A stretch of DNA of 64,000 nt. It comes from Allantophomopsis cytisporea. Taxonomy: Eukaryota; Ascomycota; Leotiomycetes; Phacidiales; Phacidiaceae. The notes under the pieces were generated by a model, which did no database searches, was not told the origin of the DNA, and saw nothing but the letters and a program-made list of their open reading frames with translations. The first letter of the stretch is position 1; each line of letters begins with the position of its first letter. Of the stretch, positions 45,386 through 56,245 are shown one piece after another. Location of the stretch: contig CP103036.1 in assembly GCA_024752435.1 (NCBI GenBank), positions 1,488,001 to 1,552,000 on the forward strand, in the 5' to 3' direction. The translations under genes were made by a program, and so were the position numbers.

Positions 45386-47440
45386 GTACAGCCATGATGG
45401 ATTTTGATAATGAAGTAATGAAAATGGAGTTTCTAGTTTATAATTATAGCTAGTTGGTATTGGAGTTCTGAGCAGGATTTGGATACAAAATCGATTACAT
45501 GACTTGAGCATTATCTTGTTACCCAAATCACTAAACGGTCACCCGATCAAGGTACTGTTGATAAGTATGTAGTCTCGATCCTAAAGTCATTAACGCAACG
45601 AACTTCGAGAGCAATTGCTGAGTTCAATCTATGAATCAAGAGGCACGCATTCATTCAATATACAAGGTTACTTGATATGAATAATTGTCTGGATGTATAT
45701 GTGTATTCAAAGCTGTACCTGCATCAAATGCTTGCGTCTTTAAATACCATATAATACACGTAACTATAAAGCAAACTTAAAAACTACTACCAATAAGATG
45801 CCAAGATTAAGAATACTTTTAAGTATTACTACTGCTCCCCTCCTCAACTTCCACCGAAAATGCCGTCTAAAATCCTACTTGAATTACATTCTCCACTTCC
45901 TCCTGCGTGCTCATTCAGATTAGGAACGCTATGATCTCCTATTATGCCAATCAAGGCCCTCACAACCCATTCTAGCTACACATAGGAGACCGAGAAGAAA
46001 TGAAGATGTTTTGGCATCTAAACCTACAATCTCCCCAAGTCTATAGGCATGCACATGACCATTAACATATTATAGATATTAACCTTATTTGAAGCATAAA
46101 GACTAGATCAGTTCAATTAGCTCCTTGGCAGTCAGGTATGTAGCACCCGAAATCGCCATTCTCATGTCCCGGTGGTATGGGATGGTAAGACATATGGACC
46201 CTTCATACAGAAACAAAGTCAGAAAACCGACGCCCAACGCCTCAGCATCTCCCGAGTCAACAGAGTACAAAGGCATTTTCATGTCCTCCCTCTTCACAAG
46301 CCATCAACCATGATCTTCAAAATACACACACCACAGAACCACTTTGCGTAACATTCTAGCCAAAGCCAATACCAAAAAAATGAAATCAAATCGAATCAAA
46401 TTAAGTTGTACTCCATACACAGTAGAGTACAATCACAAAACAGAGTATTCACACAAAATATCGAAGCATGTGAAATCACGCCAGCAAATCCCACGATCCA
46501 GCCCATCAAGTAGCCAACAAGTAGCCTCCCAATCCCGCCGGCACAATTCGGTACCAGCCGAAACGCAGACCATCTAGGATACCTACCTATCAAATCACGC
46601 ACAGCATCAGTACAGTCCCATCTCAATACCGCTCCAGCTAGCCTAGCACGGCTAACAGAACCGTGATTCACACCTCCTCGGAACAATGTCTTTGTTCGCT
46701 GCTCGGTGGGATATCGTGCATGCAATACAATGGCACCATGGGATCCGCTGGTTCTGGATGCGCTGATGGATCCTTGAGCGGGTCTTCTGGCGCTTGGATG
46801 CTGAGGTTTTGGGTAGGTGTAGATGTTGAGGTAGATGGTTAGGGGTCTAGAGGGATTGATGGCGGGAGTCTGGAACTTCAGACGCGCTATCTGGTTTGAG
46901 CCGGGGACGAGGAGGAGAGTTTGGGGTTGAAGGAGGTGCAAGAATAGCTATGTCTACGCAACACTGTATGAGATCTCTTTCTCGGGGTTCATCTTGCCTT
47001 AAATGGAGATGCGGGTTCTATTCCTCTCGGGCAAGTCATTTGTGAGTGACATTTTCCTTCCTGGTGAATGGGATGTGTCATGTCCTGGTGGATATATGGA
47101 AGTTTGGAATCATTAATCGCTTGATGTCGATGTGGATATGCTGGTGTCAGCTCTCGTATCCAAAGTCCCGGCTGGGGTACGAAGCTTAAGTACACCATAA
47201 GATGTGAAGATGTGCGCATTCTAAGGGGAGGAGAGTGTTCTTCCCGCGTGTCAGAGGGCTTGGCAATGCTTGTTGAGAGGATCGTGCATGCGGAATGGGG
47301 CTATGATGAGTTCGGGGTAGGTTTGGCTGGGTGATTTGGATACTCCATGGAGATGAAGATTAAGATTGAGAAGCGTCTGTGTGGTGTGTTTGCGGAGACG
47401 TAGCGTTGTGACTGAATGGATTGGGGAGCAAATTGGTTGG

Positions 47441-47496
47441 ATAGGTCTAGGATAAGTCTAGGATAAGTCTAGAGTAGATTTAGAATAGATCTAGAA
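47441..47496 (+). repeat. Imperfect tandem TCTAGGATAAG-like repeat
   Basis: About five decaying copies of an 11-base unit around the core TCTAG (two perfect, then variants with agagtaga, agaataga). Confidence 0.75.
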
Positions 47497-47972
47497 CTAC
47501 CTATGGAGTCGAGGATGGACTTTTGATCTGAGGGATTAATAGATTGACACCTTACTCGTACATCATGTACTGCGTAATGCTTTGCGAAGAGATTGCGTAG
47601 ATTAGAGTGAGGCCGGAATGCTGAGAAATGCTGAGATATGCTGGCGTGAGGGAGGGAGAGGTTTAAGGAGATGGGAGAAAAAGATGAGAGGCAAGACCAT
47701 CGACAATCGACAATAGAGTGGTTCATTCGTATTTGTAGTTCGGCGGCACTTGTGTGATTGGAGTTCAATCATGCAATGGCTTCAGTCAAATCTGTAGAGT
47801 ATTCTACTCATATTGTGTGCGCCGTATACAATACACATTACTATGTATACATGACAGAAAAGGGGAGAAGAATGAGCCTTCACCGGGTTAACATCAAATG
47901 TCTCCGTGAAAAAGGCGCAGCATTCATCTTCTATCCACAAGATTCATTTCTTCGAACTTACGTACAGAGATG

Positions 47973-48012
47973 TATATATATATATAAATATGTATATATA
48001 TATATATATATA
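47973..48012 (+). repeat. TA dinucleotide tract
   Basis: About 40 bases of almost pure TA repeats broken by one aaatatg interruption. Confidence 0.95.
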
Positions 48013-49307
48013 CCACGTTATTCAATCCTCAATCCTAAGTCTCACTCTCACCCCTTCTCCACCATCATCATCACCTCCCTCAATTCCTAATTCGTCGCTC
48101 ACCTCATCAGCCCATCTCCCACCCCCGTCGTCTTATCTCATCATCCTATCACGCCGCACACTTGCACCTACACCAAACAAAAACAAGCCTTTGACGCCGC
48201 TCGCGTAAAAGCTTGACCTGTGGTGTCCCCCCAGCTCCATCCACATCCATCCACATCCCCTACACCCACCGAACTCCCGACCATCCTAAATGGCGTGCAT
48301 GGCGCAGAGAAGGAGAAAAAAATAAAGAAATAGCGCGAGGTGACCCTGGTCCCTTGACTTTCATTCACTTGCTGTGTGCGTTTGTGCCAGAAATGGGAGG
48401 TGGTCATGCTCCGACCGGCGAAAGGCTTACGCGGCCTGCAGGCGGGCTGCGGGAGAATAAGTAACTTGCAAGAATCTTTGCAGGACGATTGACGAGGGAT
48501 TTTGGAGGTCATTCTTGTTCACTATGGTGCTTCTACATACGGCAGAAATGCTTTGCTTTGCTGTGATGTGATGATGGGTTTGTATCTGGATGCTGAGAGG
48601 GATTGGGTGAGTTTTCTTCCGTGCATCTGAATTTAGGTACGGTTGGGATTAGAATTGCCGTTTGTGCCTTATGCCGTCAGACACGGCGGATCCGTGGTGT
48701 GAGAAAGCTTGGACGACCAGCTTACGTTGTCGTGAGACTGGCCGCGCAATATTGATTCGACTATCTGGTATTTCTCTGGTGTGCTTTACTTGCTTCGTAT
48801 TTCTGGCTCATGGGTAAGTAAGTGGTAAGAAGCTGCTTGCAGACTATTGATCCCTTCTTGGATGTATCATGACTGACGCTGACTCTGACTGGGGGACAAG
48901 TCTGGTATGTAGAGTACGTACCTATGTAAATGTAACTTGTCAGAGCAGGGACTTTCCGACAGCGTGAAGCATTATTCTATATGCGTTGTTACTGTAAATA
49001 TGTTTGCACATACATACATGAATACCTTCATATATACCCAGGTAAGGTAGAAGAATCACGACGTTGCGAAGTAGTCCATGTTCACAAACTGTAGCGCTTG
49101 AGGCTTGCAGTAGAGAATGCTTGATCTCTTGATGATAGATGATGTGGAAGATATGTAGATAATCTCCAGAGACTACGGACTTACTACGTTAGTCTGGCCA
49201 TGACCTCCCGATATATTCGAACGATGCTCGCCTCCTTCAAGCCTCAGCACGAAATCATCATCAAATACATGTCCATATCCACATCCACAAATAATCATTC
49301 AATACAT

Positions 49308-49347
49308 CAAACCCCTCAAACCCCTCAAACCCCTCAAATCCCCCTCC
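49308..49347 (+). repeat. Tandem CAAACCCCT units
   Basis: Three and a half to four copies of a 9-base unit. Confidence 0.85.
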
Positions 49348-50131
49348 GCCTGACTTTTCCTTTACCAGAACTAAACATAGAGCTGTAGATCAAGCAGACA
49401 TCTGTTCCAACTGTCCCTCTGTCCCGCTGTCCCTCACTCCACTTTACTTTTACCCCTGCCGACTGCCCCGATCCAGGACAAATCTTTCTCTCTACAAAGG
49501 CCTACTAGCATATTCATTCACCTTACCTGCCCTGCCACGCAAGCAATAACATCCTCTTCTATACGCCCATTGAATAAAAAGCCCGGTCATCCCACGTTTC
49601 ATGTTTACGTCTTCCTAGCCTTGCGCGATATATTCCCAATATATTGATCAGCGACCCTCCCGGAGTGCTTGGTTTAATCTAGAAGATCTCCCGCCAAGGA
49701 GAAAGGTCTTAGCATCATAAGTGTGGAGTGTCGTGTGCGCACGCACGCACTCTCTCCAGAGGCCAATATCATACATACATACATATACCGAGTACAGCCG
49801 GCATTTACAAAAAGAGTCTGGAATAATACATACACCTCTGTCAATATCCCCGATCTCAATAACAAAAAAGGCCCCCCGAAACAATAGGCACCGCCTTCAT
49901 CCTTATCATCGAAATCGCTCCACCTAAATATCGACGACAGCCAACAGCCACCAACCAGCACCACAATCTTTCCTCATCGCCCTCCCAACCATATCCGCCA
50001 AATCCACCAGCCAGCCAGCAAAGTCAACAAATTTCGATATCCAAGTCCCAAACAAATCCACCAAAACCCCCCCACTTCCCATCTCGCCCTTCTCTTTCTG
50101 CGTTGTTGACTTGGTACGTGGCCGTCTCGCA

Positions 50132-51587
50132 ATGCACGTCTCGCTGCCCTCGCTGGCCCTCCTGGCCTTCAGCGCCCTCACCACCGCATCGCCGCTCGGC
50201 AGGCGCGACGCAGATTTCCAGGATGTTCGCACGAAACTGCTGAAGGATATGTCCGGGAGGAGTGGCGATCCTCCGGGGAAATACTTTCGTAAGTGATTAT
50301 TCTATAATTTTTTTTTTTCTTTCCCTTTCTTCTCTGGCCGGGGGAAGTGAGGGTTTCTTGGAAGGGGTGTTTTTGGGCGCCTTCTTGGGCTGTATGTGTG
50401 GAGGACGGGAGATGTGGGATGGGGATATGCGATTATGAATTATGAATTTCGATTTTCTTCGCAGATTCTGTTTTTAAATGGTTATCTTTTTGTTCTTATG
50501 GTGGTTTTGTTTTTTTTATTTTTTCTTTGCGGGTATCGCAGTCATGGCTTTAGAAAGTAATTTGAACGAGAAGAAACTGACTCTTGCTAGATGAATCAGT
50601 GTAAGAAACCTTCACCCCACAACAAATCTCCTAAAACTAACATCATGCCTAAGTTTTCATCCTCACTATGACGGCCGGTACATGCCCCATGCCCCCCTTG
50701 AATCCACCTCGACTAACGCGCCCAGCTTTGCTGACCACCCGCTCAACTACGTCGAGCGGAAACGCGACCTCTCAAACCTCATGCAGACCTACCTCTCAAC
50801 CTTTTCCGACATCGGTGCTGAGACCTGGATAATGCATGGTACTCTGTTGGGCTGGTGGTGGAATCGGCGCATTCTACCGTGGGACAGCGACATCGACGTG
50901 CAAGTCTCACTGCCCACCATGGCCTTTCTGGCCTCCTACTACAACATGACCATTTTCCACTACCAAACGCCGCGCATCCCTGAGGGCCGGGATTACCTGC
51001 TTGAGATCAATCCGCATTATAGCGAGGGGAAGGGCGAGGGGCTGAATGCTATCGATGCTAGGTGGATTGATACCGAAAGTGGGCTGTATATTGATATCAC
51101 GGCGGTTAAGGAATTGGAGACTAAGGAGGATGGGAGTATAGTTGTCGGCTGTAAGGATGGACACACTTACTCCAGGGACGATATCTGGCCGCTGAGAGAG
51201 AGCATGTATGAGGAGACGAGTGTTCTGATCCCGAATAAATACGCCGAGGTGCTGGTGGAGGAGTATGGCAAGAAGAGTCTGGTACAGACGACGTGGGAGA
51301 AGTATGTTGCGGTCCATACCCATTCATCCCCTATTTCCCGAATATTCCCCCTCCCCCATGTGCAATCTTTCATCATTTTGCGCCTGCTTCAATCCGTGTT
51401 ATTTGAACCTTTCTAACGCCCCCTTAGTCACCAATTCGACATCGAGCGCGCAGAATGGGTCCCCATCATGAAGAAACTTCCTGAGCCGGATAACTCACCT
51501 GAGGTACATGCGCAGTTCAAGCAACATGTCTCCGATGCCCAGGCTGATGTGGATAAGAATCCGAAAGACGCCGAGGCCGGGAAATAA
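50132..51587 (+). CDS. LicD-family protein, secretory
   Basis: Four exons (50132-50288, 50591-50600, 50654-51301, 51428-51587) give 324 residues. LicD-family proteins have a nucleotidyltransferase fold and transfer phosphoryl-linked groups such as phosphocholine or sugar phosphates; fungal relatives include Mnn4-like proteins of cell-wall mannan. The N terminus (MHVSLPSLALLAFSALTTAS) is a good signal peptide. Core motifs are TWIMHGTLLGWWWNRRILPW, then DSDIDVQV with the acidic triplet, and later GLYIDITAV. Exon 2 is only 10 nt: it supplies the codons that turn KYF...HPHYDGR into an unbroken KYFHESVFHPHYDGR, a block I recognise from this family, and it has normal donor and acceptor signals. The first intron (302 nt) is long for this genome. 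The acceptor substrate is unknown. Confidence 0.83.
50591..50600 (+). other. Predicted 10-nt micro-exon of the LicD gene
   Basis: The ten bases ATGAATCAGT lie between ttgctag and gtaaga. They fit phases on both sides (C+AT and GT+T) and rebuild HESV in a conserved block. Skipping them breaks the frame. Confidence 0.6.
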
Positions 51588-52185
51588 GTACTGGGCTGTA
51601 TATGTGGAGGATCTGCAAAAAGTGTTGGAATTGTAAGAACTGAAGCTGCAAGAGAATGAGGATGATTCCTTAACTTGGCCGTGATAGGAAAGAAGGGGAA
51701 ACGCATAACTGAGATTATACGAATTTAGTGCAGGCAGAGGGAGGACAAAGGACACGGGACTGAATCAGAGGTTTGGATAATTGGCATGGCGTTGGATAAT
51801 TCGGCTGGAGGTTGACTTCGGGAAGCAGCATGGGCGGCGTTGTGTGTTTGGGATGTAGAACTTACGATATGATATCAAGTTATCTGTGATCTTAGCGATT
51901 TAAACTGTCCAATCTATATTTAATTCATACTCATGAATCTGATGCCTCTCACTTCCCGCAACACTGTCATATCCAAAGCCAAGGTCTGATGACAATGCCA
52001 TTGTCTGCGATTCAAAGCAGGTACAATCAAACAAAGAGTTGATTGTTCTCAACCCTCACCACAAAACGTGAACTCAGAACAAAGCTTACCACGACGCCTT
52101 TTATCTCCACCATCCTCTTCAAATCAAGGATATAACCCCCCGATTATCCCTCTGCTTAGTCTAGTTCATCATCGCATCCCACGCA
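51588..52185. other. Intergenic, no gene seen
   Basis: About 600 bases downstream of the LicD gene with only short featureless frames. Confidence 0.5.
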
Positions 52186-52371
52186 ATGCTTCACCAAATC
52201 ATCTTCTATGCCTTCACCAGTCTCTTCGAAGCAATGCTCGACGCCCACTTCCACGTCCCGTCCGAGTACTGGATAGTCATGGGCATCATCCTCTGTGCGA
52301 GCATCGTGTATGAAGTCACGATATGGAAGTTGTGGGTCCGCATGGTCCGTCGGGGTGGGTATGCTAGGTAA
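52186..52371 (+). CDS. Possible 61-residue membrane protein
   Basis: No family is recognised. The frame encodes 61 residues with one clear membrane-spanning segment (YWIVMGIILCASIVYEVTIW) followed by a basic end (KLWVRMVRRGGYAR), so a single-pass protein with a positively charged inside is imaginable. The frame's last bases form a perfect donor (AG/gtaagt at 52369-52375), which hints that this may be the first exon of a longer gene; acceptors at 52400 and 52420 give only a few more residues before a stop. It could also be chance. Confidence 0.3.
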   Translation: MLHQIIFYAFTSLFEAMLDAHFHVPSEYWIVMGIILCASIVYEVTIWKLWVRMVRRGGYAR

Positions 52372-52992
52372 GTAATGCAATTTGCTTTCTCTCAATGGTA
52401 GGTGCTTGTGCTTATGCAGAAGACGGACTGTCTTTTCTGGATGCAATTGAAATGTGATTCGTGTGACTTATATATGGATGGTGTGCATGTTTCATTGTGT
52501 TCTTTGTACATGCTTGTAACAATGGTGATATTCGGGCCCTCGAGCCAGACTCGGAGGGCACCAAGGGATATACCCCACATCGCCAGCTTTTGACACCTAT
52601 CTGAGGGTATATACTTATACCTCTGAGTTTTCCGCCGTTAGGGACCGGCCTAAAGAATTACCCGACCACCAGCCAGCCCACAAGGTGCCGTAAGTAATAG
52701 AACACGGAGTATCATCCATTAAACCCAGCCGGTGCTTGTCGCGCAGATTTATGACTATTCCTGATGACAAGTGCCGCGAAGGCCATTGGCTCAATCAATC
52801 GTAAGCCGGCCATGGTGGCCGAGGACGACGATTTAAGGCTCCCGAAGTTGTGTGCATGTGGAGCATGTTGATCAGCGCGCCCGATAAGGCGATAGGCATG
52901 ACCCTTTGACATCCGCGCACCGGAGTGGATGGATTTTCCTAATGCAGTAACATTGGCGCCAATACCACCACTCTCGGCGATGGGCATTGGGG

Positions 52993-53000
52993 TATATAAA
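52993..53000 (+). promoter_or_regulatory. TATA box of the dehydrogenase gene
   Basis: TATATAAA about 200 bases before the start codon, directly followed by a purine-rich leader. Confidence 0.5.
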
Positions 53001-53016
53001 GAGGGCTTTCGGGGTT

Positions 53017-53095
53017 GGAGGAGAGGGAGAGAAAGAAAGAAAGAAAGATAGAAAGGAAGGAAGAAGAAGAAGAAGAAGAAGAGAATAAAGGAAAT
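53017..53095 (+). repeat. Purine (GA/GAA) tract
   Basis: About 80 bases with almost only G and A, including GAAA repeats and seven or so GAA units, between the TATA box and the start codon. It probably lies in the promoter or 5' leader. Confidence 0.9.
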
Positions 53096-53199
53096 CAAAG
53101 TGCTTTATAGAGTTATTGTGCTTTTTGATTATTCACAAAGACAAAGGGAATCCCGCAGAGTCTTATCATACCTTTCTTCGACGTTCAAATTCAGCGATC

Positions 53200-54388
53200 A
53201 TGCCTGAAATCGGATTCGTAAGTCTTTGTGTTCTATGAGAGGAAGACTGATGGATTGACAATGTTGCAGTATGGTCTCGGCTCTATGGGCTTGGGAATGG
53301 CCTTGAACCTCCAAAACTACTTGAAGACTAACAACCTCCCAAACCTTCACTACTCCAACCGCACGCTGTCTAAAGGCGATGCCCTCAAGGCAGCAGGCGG
53401 TGTTCCAGAGGCTGATTACGCAGCTCTGGTATCATCCAGCGACATCATCTTCACCATGGTATGTAACTTCTGTAATCGCAAACTTACAAATTCAATGTGC
53501 CCAATCCACGATACCTTGTCCACAACCGACAGCCCCTGACCCCTGATCCCCAACTCCATCCAATCAATCCCTCAAACTAACACCGCCAGATCTCCAACGA
53601 CACAGTCCTCAACGAGCTCGTCGAGACCGCCTTGTCCGTCTCTGACATTAGCGGGAAGATCTTCGTGGACACCTCCACCGTGCACCCAGAGACCGTTGCC
53701 AAGGCCTCGTCCGCAATCGTCGCACGCGGCGCCTCATTCATTGCCTCGCCCGTTTTCGGCGCCAGCGCAATGGCCTCCGCCGGCAAGTTGATCTTCGCCA
53801 TGGCTGGACCAGCCGCAGCTCTTGCGACTGTCAAACCATTGGTGCTGAACGTGCAGGGCCGCAGCATCATTGATCTCGGAGAGGACGTCAAGAAGTCGAG
53901 CATGCTCAAGATTGCTGGGTGAGTTTACCTGTCCCTGATCGCCACCGTAGTGGTGTGCTGAAGCGGAGCTGTGTGCTAACGGACCTAGAAATGTCATTGT
54001 GTTGGGCCTTATGGAGGTCATCTCCGAGGTGCAGGTCTTCGCCGAGAAGGTCGGCCTTGGTACCGATACCATGGAGAAGATGATCGGCGAGATGTTCGGC
54101 CCTGTCGCTGAGAGCTACTCTAAGAGATTGACTACTGGTGCTTACGCGCCGCCACATGATGTCTACCCAGGCTTCGCTGTTTCTCATGCTATCAAGGATG
54201 CTAAGCATGCCATCTCCATCGCCAACGATCATGATATGCGTATCAATGTTTCGGAGATTGCGCTTAGCCATATGCTCAATGCTAGAGCTTATGCGGGTGA
54301 GAACTTGGATAGTAGTTCTATGTATGGTACCGTTAGACATGAGTCTGGTCTTCCGTTCTGGAACGAGAAGAGTAGACAGGATATTTAA
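53200..54388 (+). CDS. Beta-hydroxyacid dehydrogenase (3-hydroxyisobutyrate dehydrogenase-like)
   Basis: Four exons (53200-53217, 53270-53458, 53590-53918, 53989-54388) give 311 residues. The family uses NAD(P) to oxidise short beta-hydroxyacids or reduce the matching aldehydes. The first exon is just six codons (MPEIGF) and joins YGLGSMGLGMALN, making the Gly-x-Gly-x-x-Gly dinucleotide-binding loop. The substrate-binding strand is VDTSTVHPETV, and ASPVFGASAMASAGKLIFAM replaces the common D-x-P-V-S-G-G block. The catalytic lysine lies in MLKIAGN (Lys followed by x3-Asn), and the C-terminal helical domain follows. 3-hydroxyisobutyrate, 6-phosphogluconate-like and glyoxylate/succinic-semialdehyde reductases share these parts, so the substrate is open. 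There is no mitochondrial targeting sequence, which argues against the valine-pathway enzyme. A TATA box and a purine tract precede it. Confidence 0.87.
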
Positions 54389-54940
54389 GGTAGATGGATA
54401 ATGATAATGAATAAAATAGAATATAGATTATACCAGATATGTTTTAAGGAAGTGTTTGATCGACTTGCCATTTTACTGCGAGTGATCATGCCAGTGATAT
54501 TGTTTTGTAGGGGAAACTATAGGTAACCGGAGGTGATCTGAAGCCTTTCACTATATCATCAAGTAGCTTTCGCATGGTCACTTTCTCACTGGCTGAGGAA
54601 ACAGTTCGTATCTAGTAAAATTCTTCGCCCAATCTTTCTTTGGCCAAGTATACTCTCGCATCACTATTAATTACCTTATCATCATTTCTCTATCTCTTTC
54701 AATACTTACAAAACAGCCATGTGACTATTAATATTTCATTGGATATTGGAAATAACGGAAAGGTGAACTTGAAGGTTATATCGAGGAGTTGTCTTTGTCA
54801 CACTTTATCACAGCTTCGCGAGAGTAGCTGAACTACTGGGATGAGTCGCTGTTCAAAGCTATATCACAACTTTATAACAAACTCGAGTCAATCTAAGATA
54901 CTTTTTAAAAGATGTTCATTAAAACAAGTCGTAATTATCC

Positions 54941-54964
54941 AATAAAATAAAATAAAATAAAATA
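54941..54964 (+). repeat. (AATAA)n microsatellite
   Basis: About five tandem AATAA units. Confidence 0.9.
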
Positions 54965-55173
54965 CCAAGTCAAATCCCAAAGCCTCAATAATCAAATGGA
55001 CAGCAAAATCATAAAAACATTGCTACAAAATAGATAGAAAAAGAGCAAAAAGGTTCGGGTTATACTGGGGATTGAACCTCCAGTACCCTACGTCCTTATT
55101 AAATGTCTAGTATTGTTATAGATTAGTGTAGATTGTTATGTATTGCATGTATATATGGCTGTTGGACCGTTAT

Positions 55174-55197
55174 ACCACCCAGGCGTCCCTGGGTGGT
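55174..55197. repeat. 10-bp perfect inverted repeat
   Basis: ACCACCCAGG and CCTGGGTGGT flank a 4-base CGTC spacer, giving a strong GC-rich hairpin in an AT-rich spacer. Confidence 0.9.
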
Positions 55198-56245
55198 GAA
55201 GTGCTTCTGCTTATTCGAAGTTATGAAGTACAGTGGGTGAGGTATGAGTGCTTGGCTCAGAGCACTAGATAATACACTTTACCTGGTGAGGACTGTATAT
55301 CAAAGTATTGAACCATGGAAGTATATACACTCGCAGCTCGCAAATAGTGGAATCATCTATGGTGTGGGAACAGGCGCGGTTTCTGTTCATTGATTAGATG
55401 TACTGCTAATAAAGTCTACTCATGAAGGTAGATAGTGCACTCATGATGGTGGTGGGCTAAGGTCACAGGGAATAGAGCCATACGGCAAGTACTATCAAGA
55501 GATCCATATATGGCAGCATCGACTGCGAGTCTACAATCCGTCACCTCGATTGATATGTTTTGGCACACAAGAAACTCGCGTTCAACATTGTGGGACTTAC
55601 ATCACGAACATCGCTGGTCATTGATTCCGACATCCAAATACAGGCCACTCATCACACCTCTCATGACAGAGTGCCATGAAGCAGCTTCATAGATGTAGAT
55701 GAAAACCTGTTGGCGTGCTCGGACACTATCACAAACGCGAAGATGCGTACCGGCATTACCGCTATGTATGGCTCTTGAAAAGCGGTCACGCGGATATTCA
55801 GCTGATTATTAAATACGGAAAGCAGGAACATGCTGAGGAGAAGAGGGAGGGAGAAAGATTAATCTCAGACCCCAGATCTGGGAGATGTGGGAAGGTCTGC
55901 AGAAACAACAACTCTTTTTATCCACCATATCTAGGTCTCGAAGCAAACTACTGAGGGAAAATGAGACCGAGTGTGCAGAATAAGGACTGCCTTTATAGCT
56001 TCAATACAGCATCTGAGCCTTCCGAAAAACAAAGTCACCCGGTGCATCCTGGGCATTAGATCAAAGTCCGGCAAGAATTTCTTAATTCACCGTACCTTCC
56101 CGACAGAGTGACAACTCAAGTCCAATTAAAAAGAGGGTATATCGCATTCGCTCAAACATAAGATACATACAAGCCAACAAACGATTGCCTATAGACCTGA
56201 CAACAAATCGTACTAGACAAGGCCATGAATAGCATTCAGCATAAA

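Larger units (their letters stand above)
45386..50131. other. Long gene-poor stretch with simple repeats
   Basis: Nearly 4.8 kb with no gene I can support. The longest frame (minus strand, 46396-46941, 181 codons) has no family feature and ends in a run of unrelated hydrophobic text. Simple repeats at 47441-47496, 47973-48012 and 49308-49347 are listed separately. The right end is C-rich and pyrimidine-rich, as in long fungal promoters and 5' leaders, so part of this may be the upstream region of the LicD gene. A non-coding RNA gene cannot be excluded. Confidence 0.5.
52372..53199. other. Intergenic with promoter elements for the dehydrogenase
   Basis: About 830 bases. It contains a TATA-like box and a long purine tract just before the dehydrogenase gene, both listed separately. 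No other gene is supported. Confidence 0.6.
54389..56245. other. Convergent intergenic stretch with tRNA-like sequence
   Basis: Almost 1.9 kb between the dehydrogenase and VTA1 3' ends. It contains an AATAA repeat at 54941-54964, a tRNA-like box arrangement around 55062-55180 and a perfect inverted repeat at 55174-55197. No protein gene is supported. Confidence 0.5.

Noticed and set aside
46396..46941. 181-codon minus-strand frame in the gene-poor stretch
   Set aside because: No domain, no splice context and composition that changes abruptly along its length; it crosses simple spacer sequence.
47758..48208. Overlapping frames around the TA tract
   Set aside because: They translate a dinucleotide repeat (runs of Tyr and Ile) and have no conserved content.
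55062..55183. Functional tRNA gene
   Set aside because: Box B fits, but the T stem is broken by two extra bases and neither acceptor nor anticodon stem pairs properly; kept only as a tRNA-like finding.
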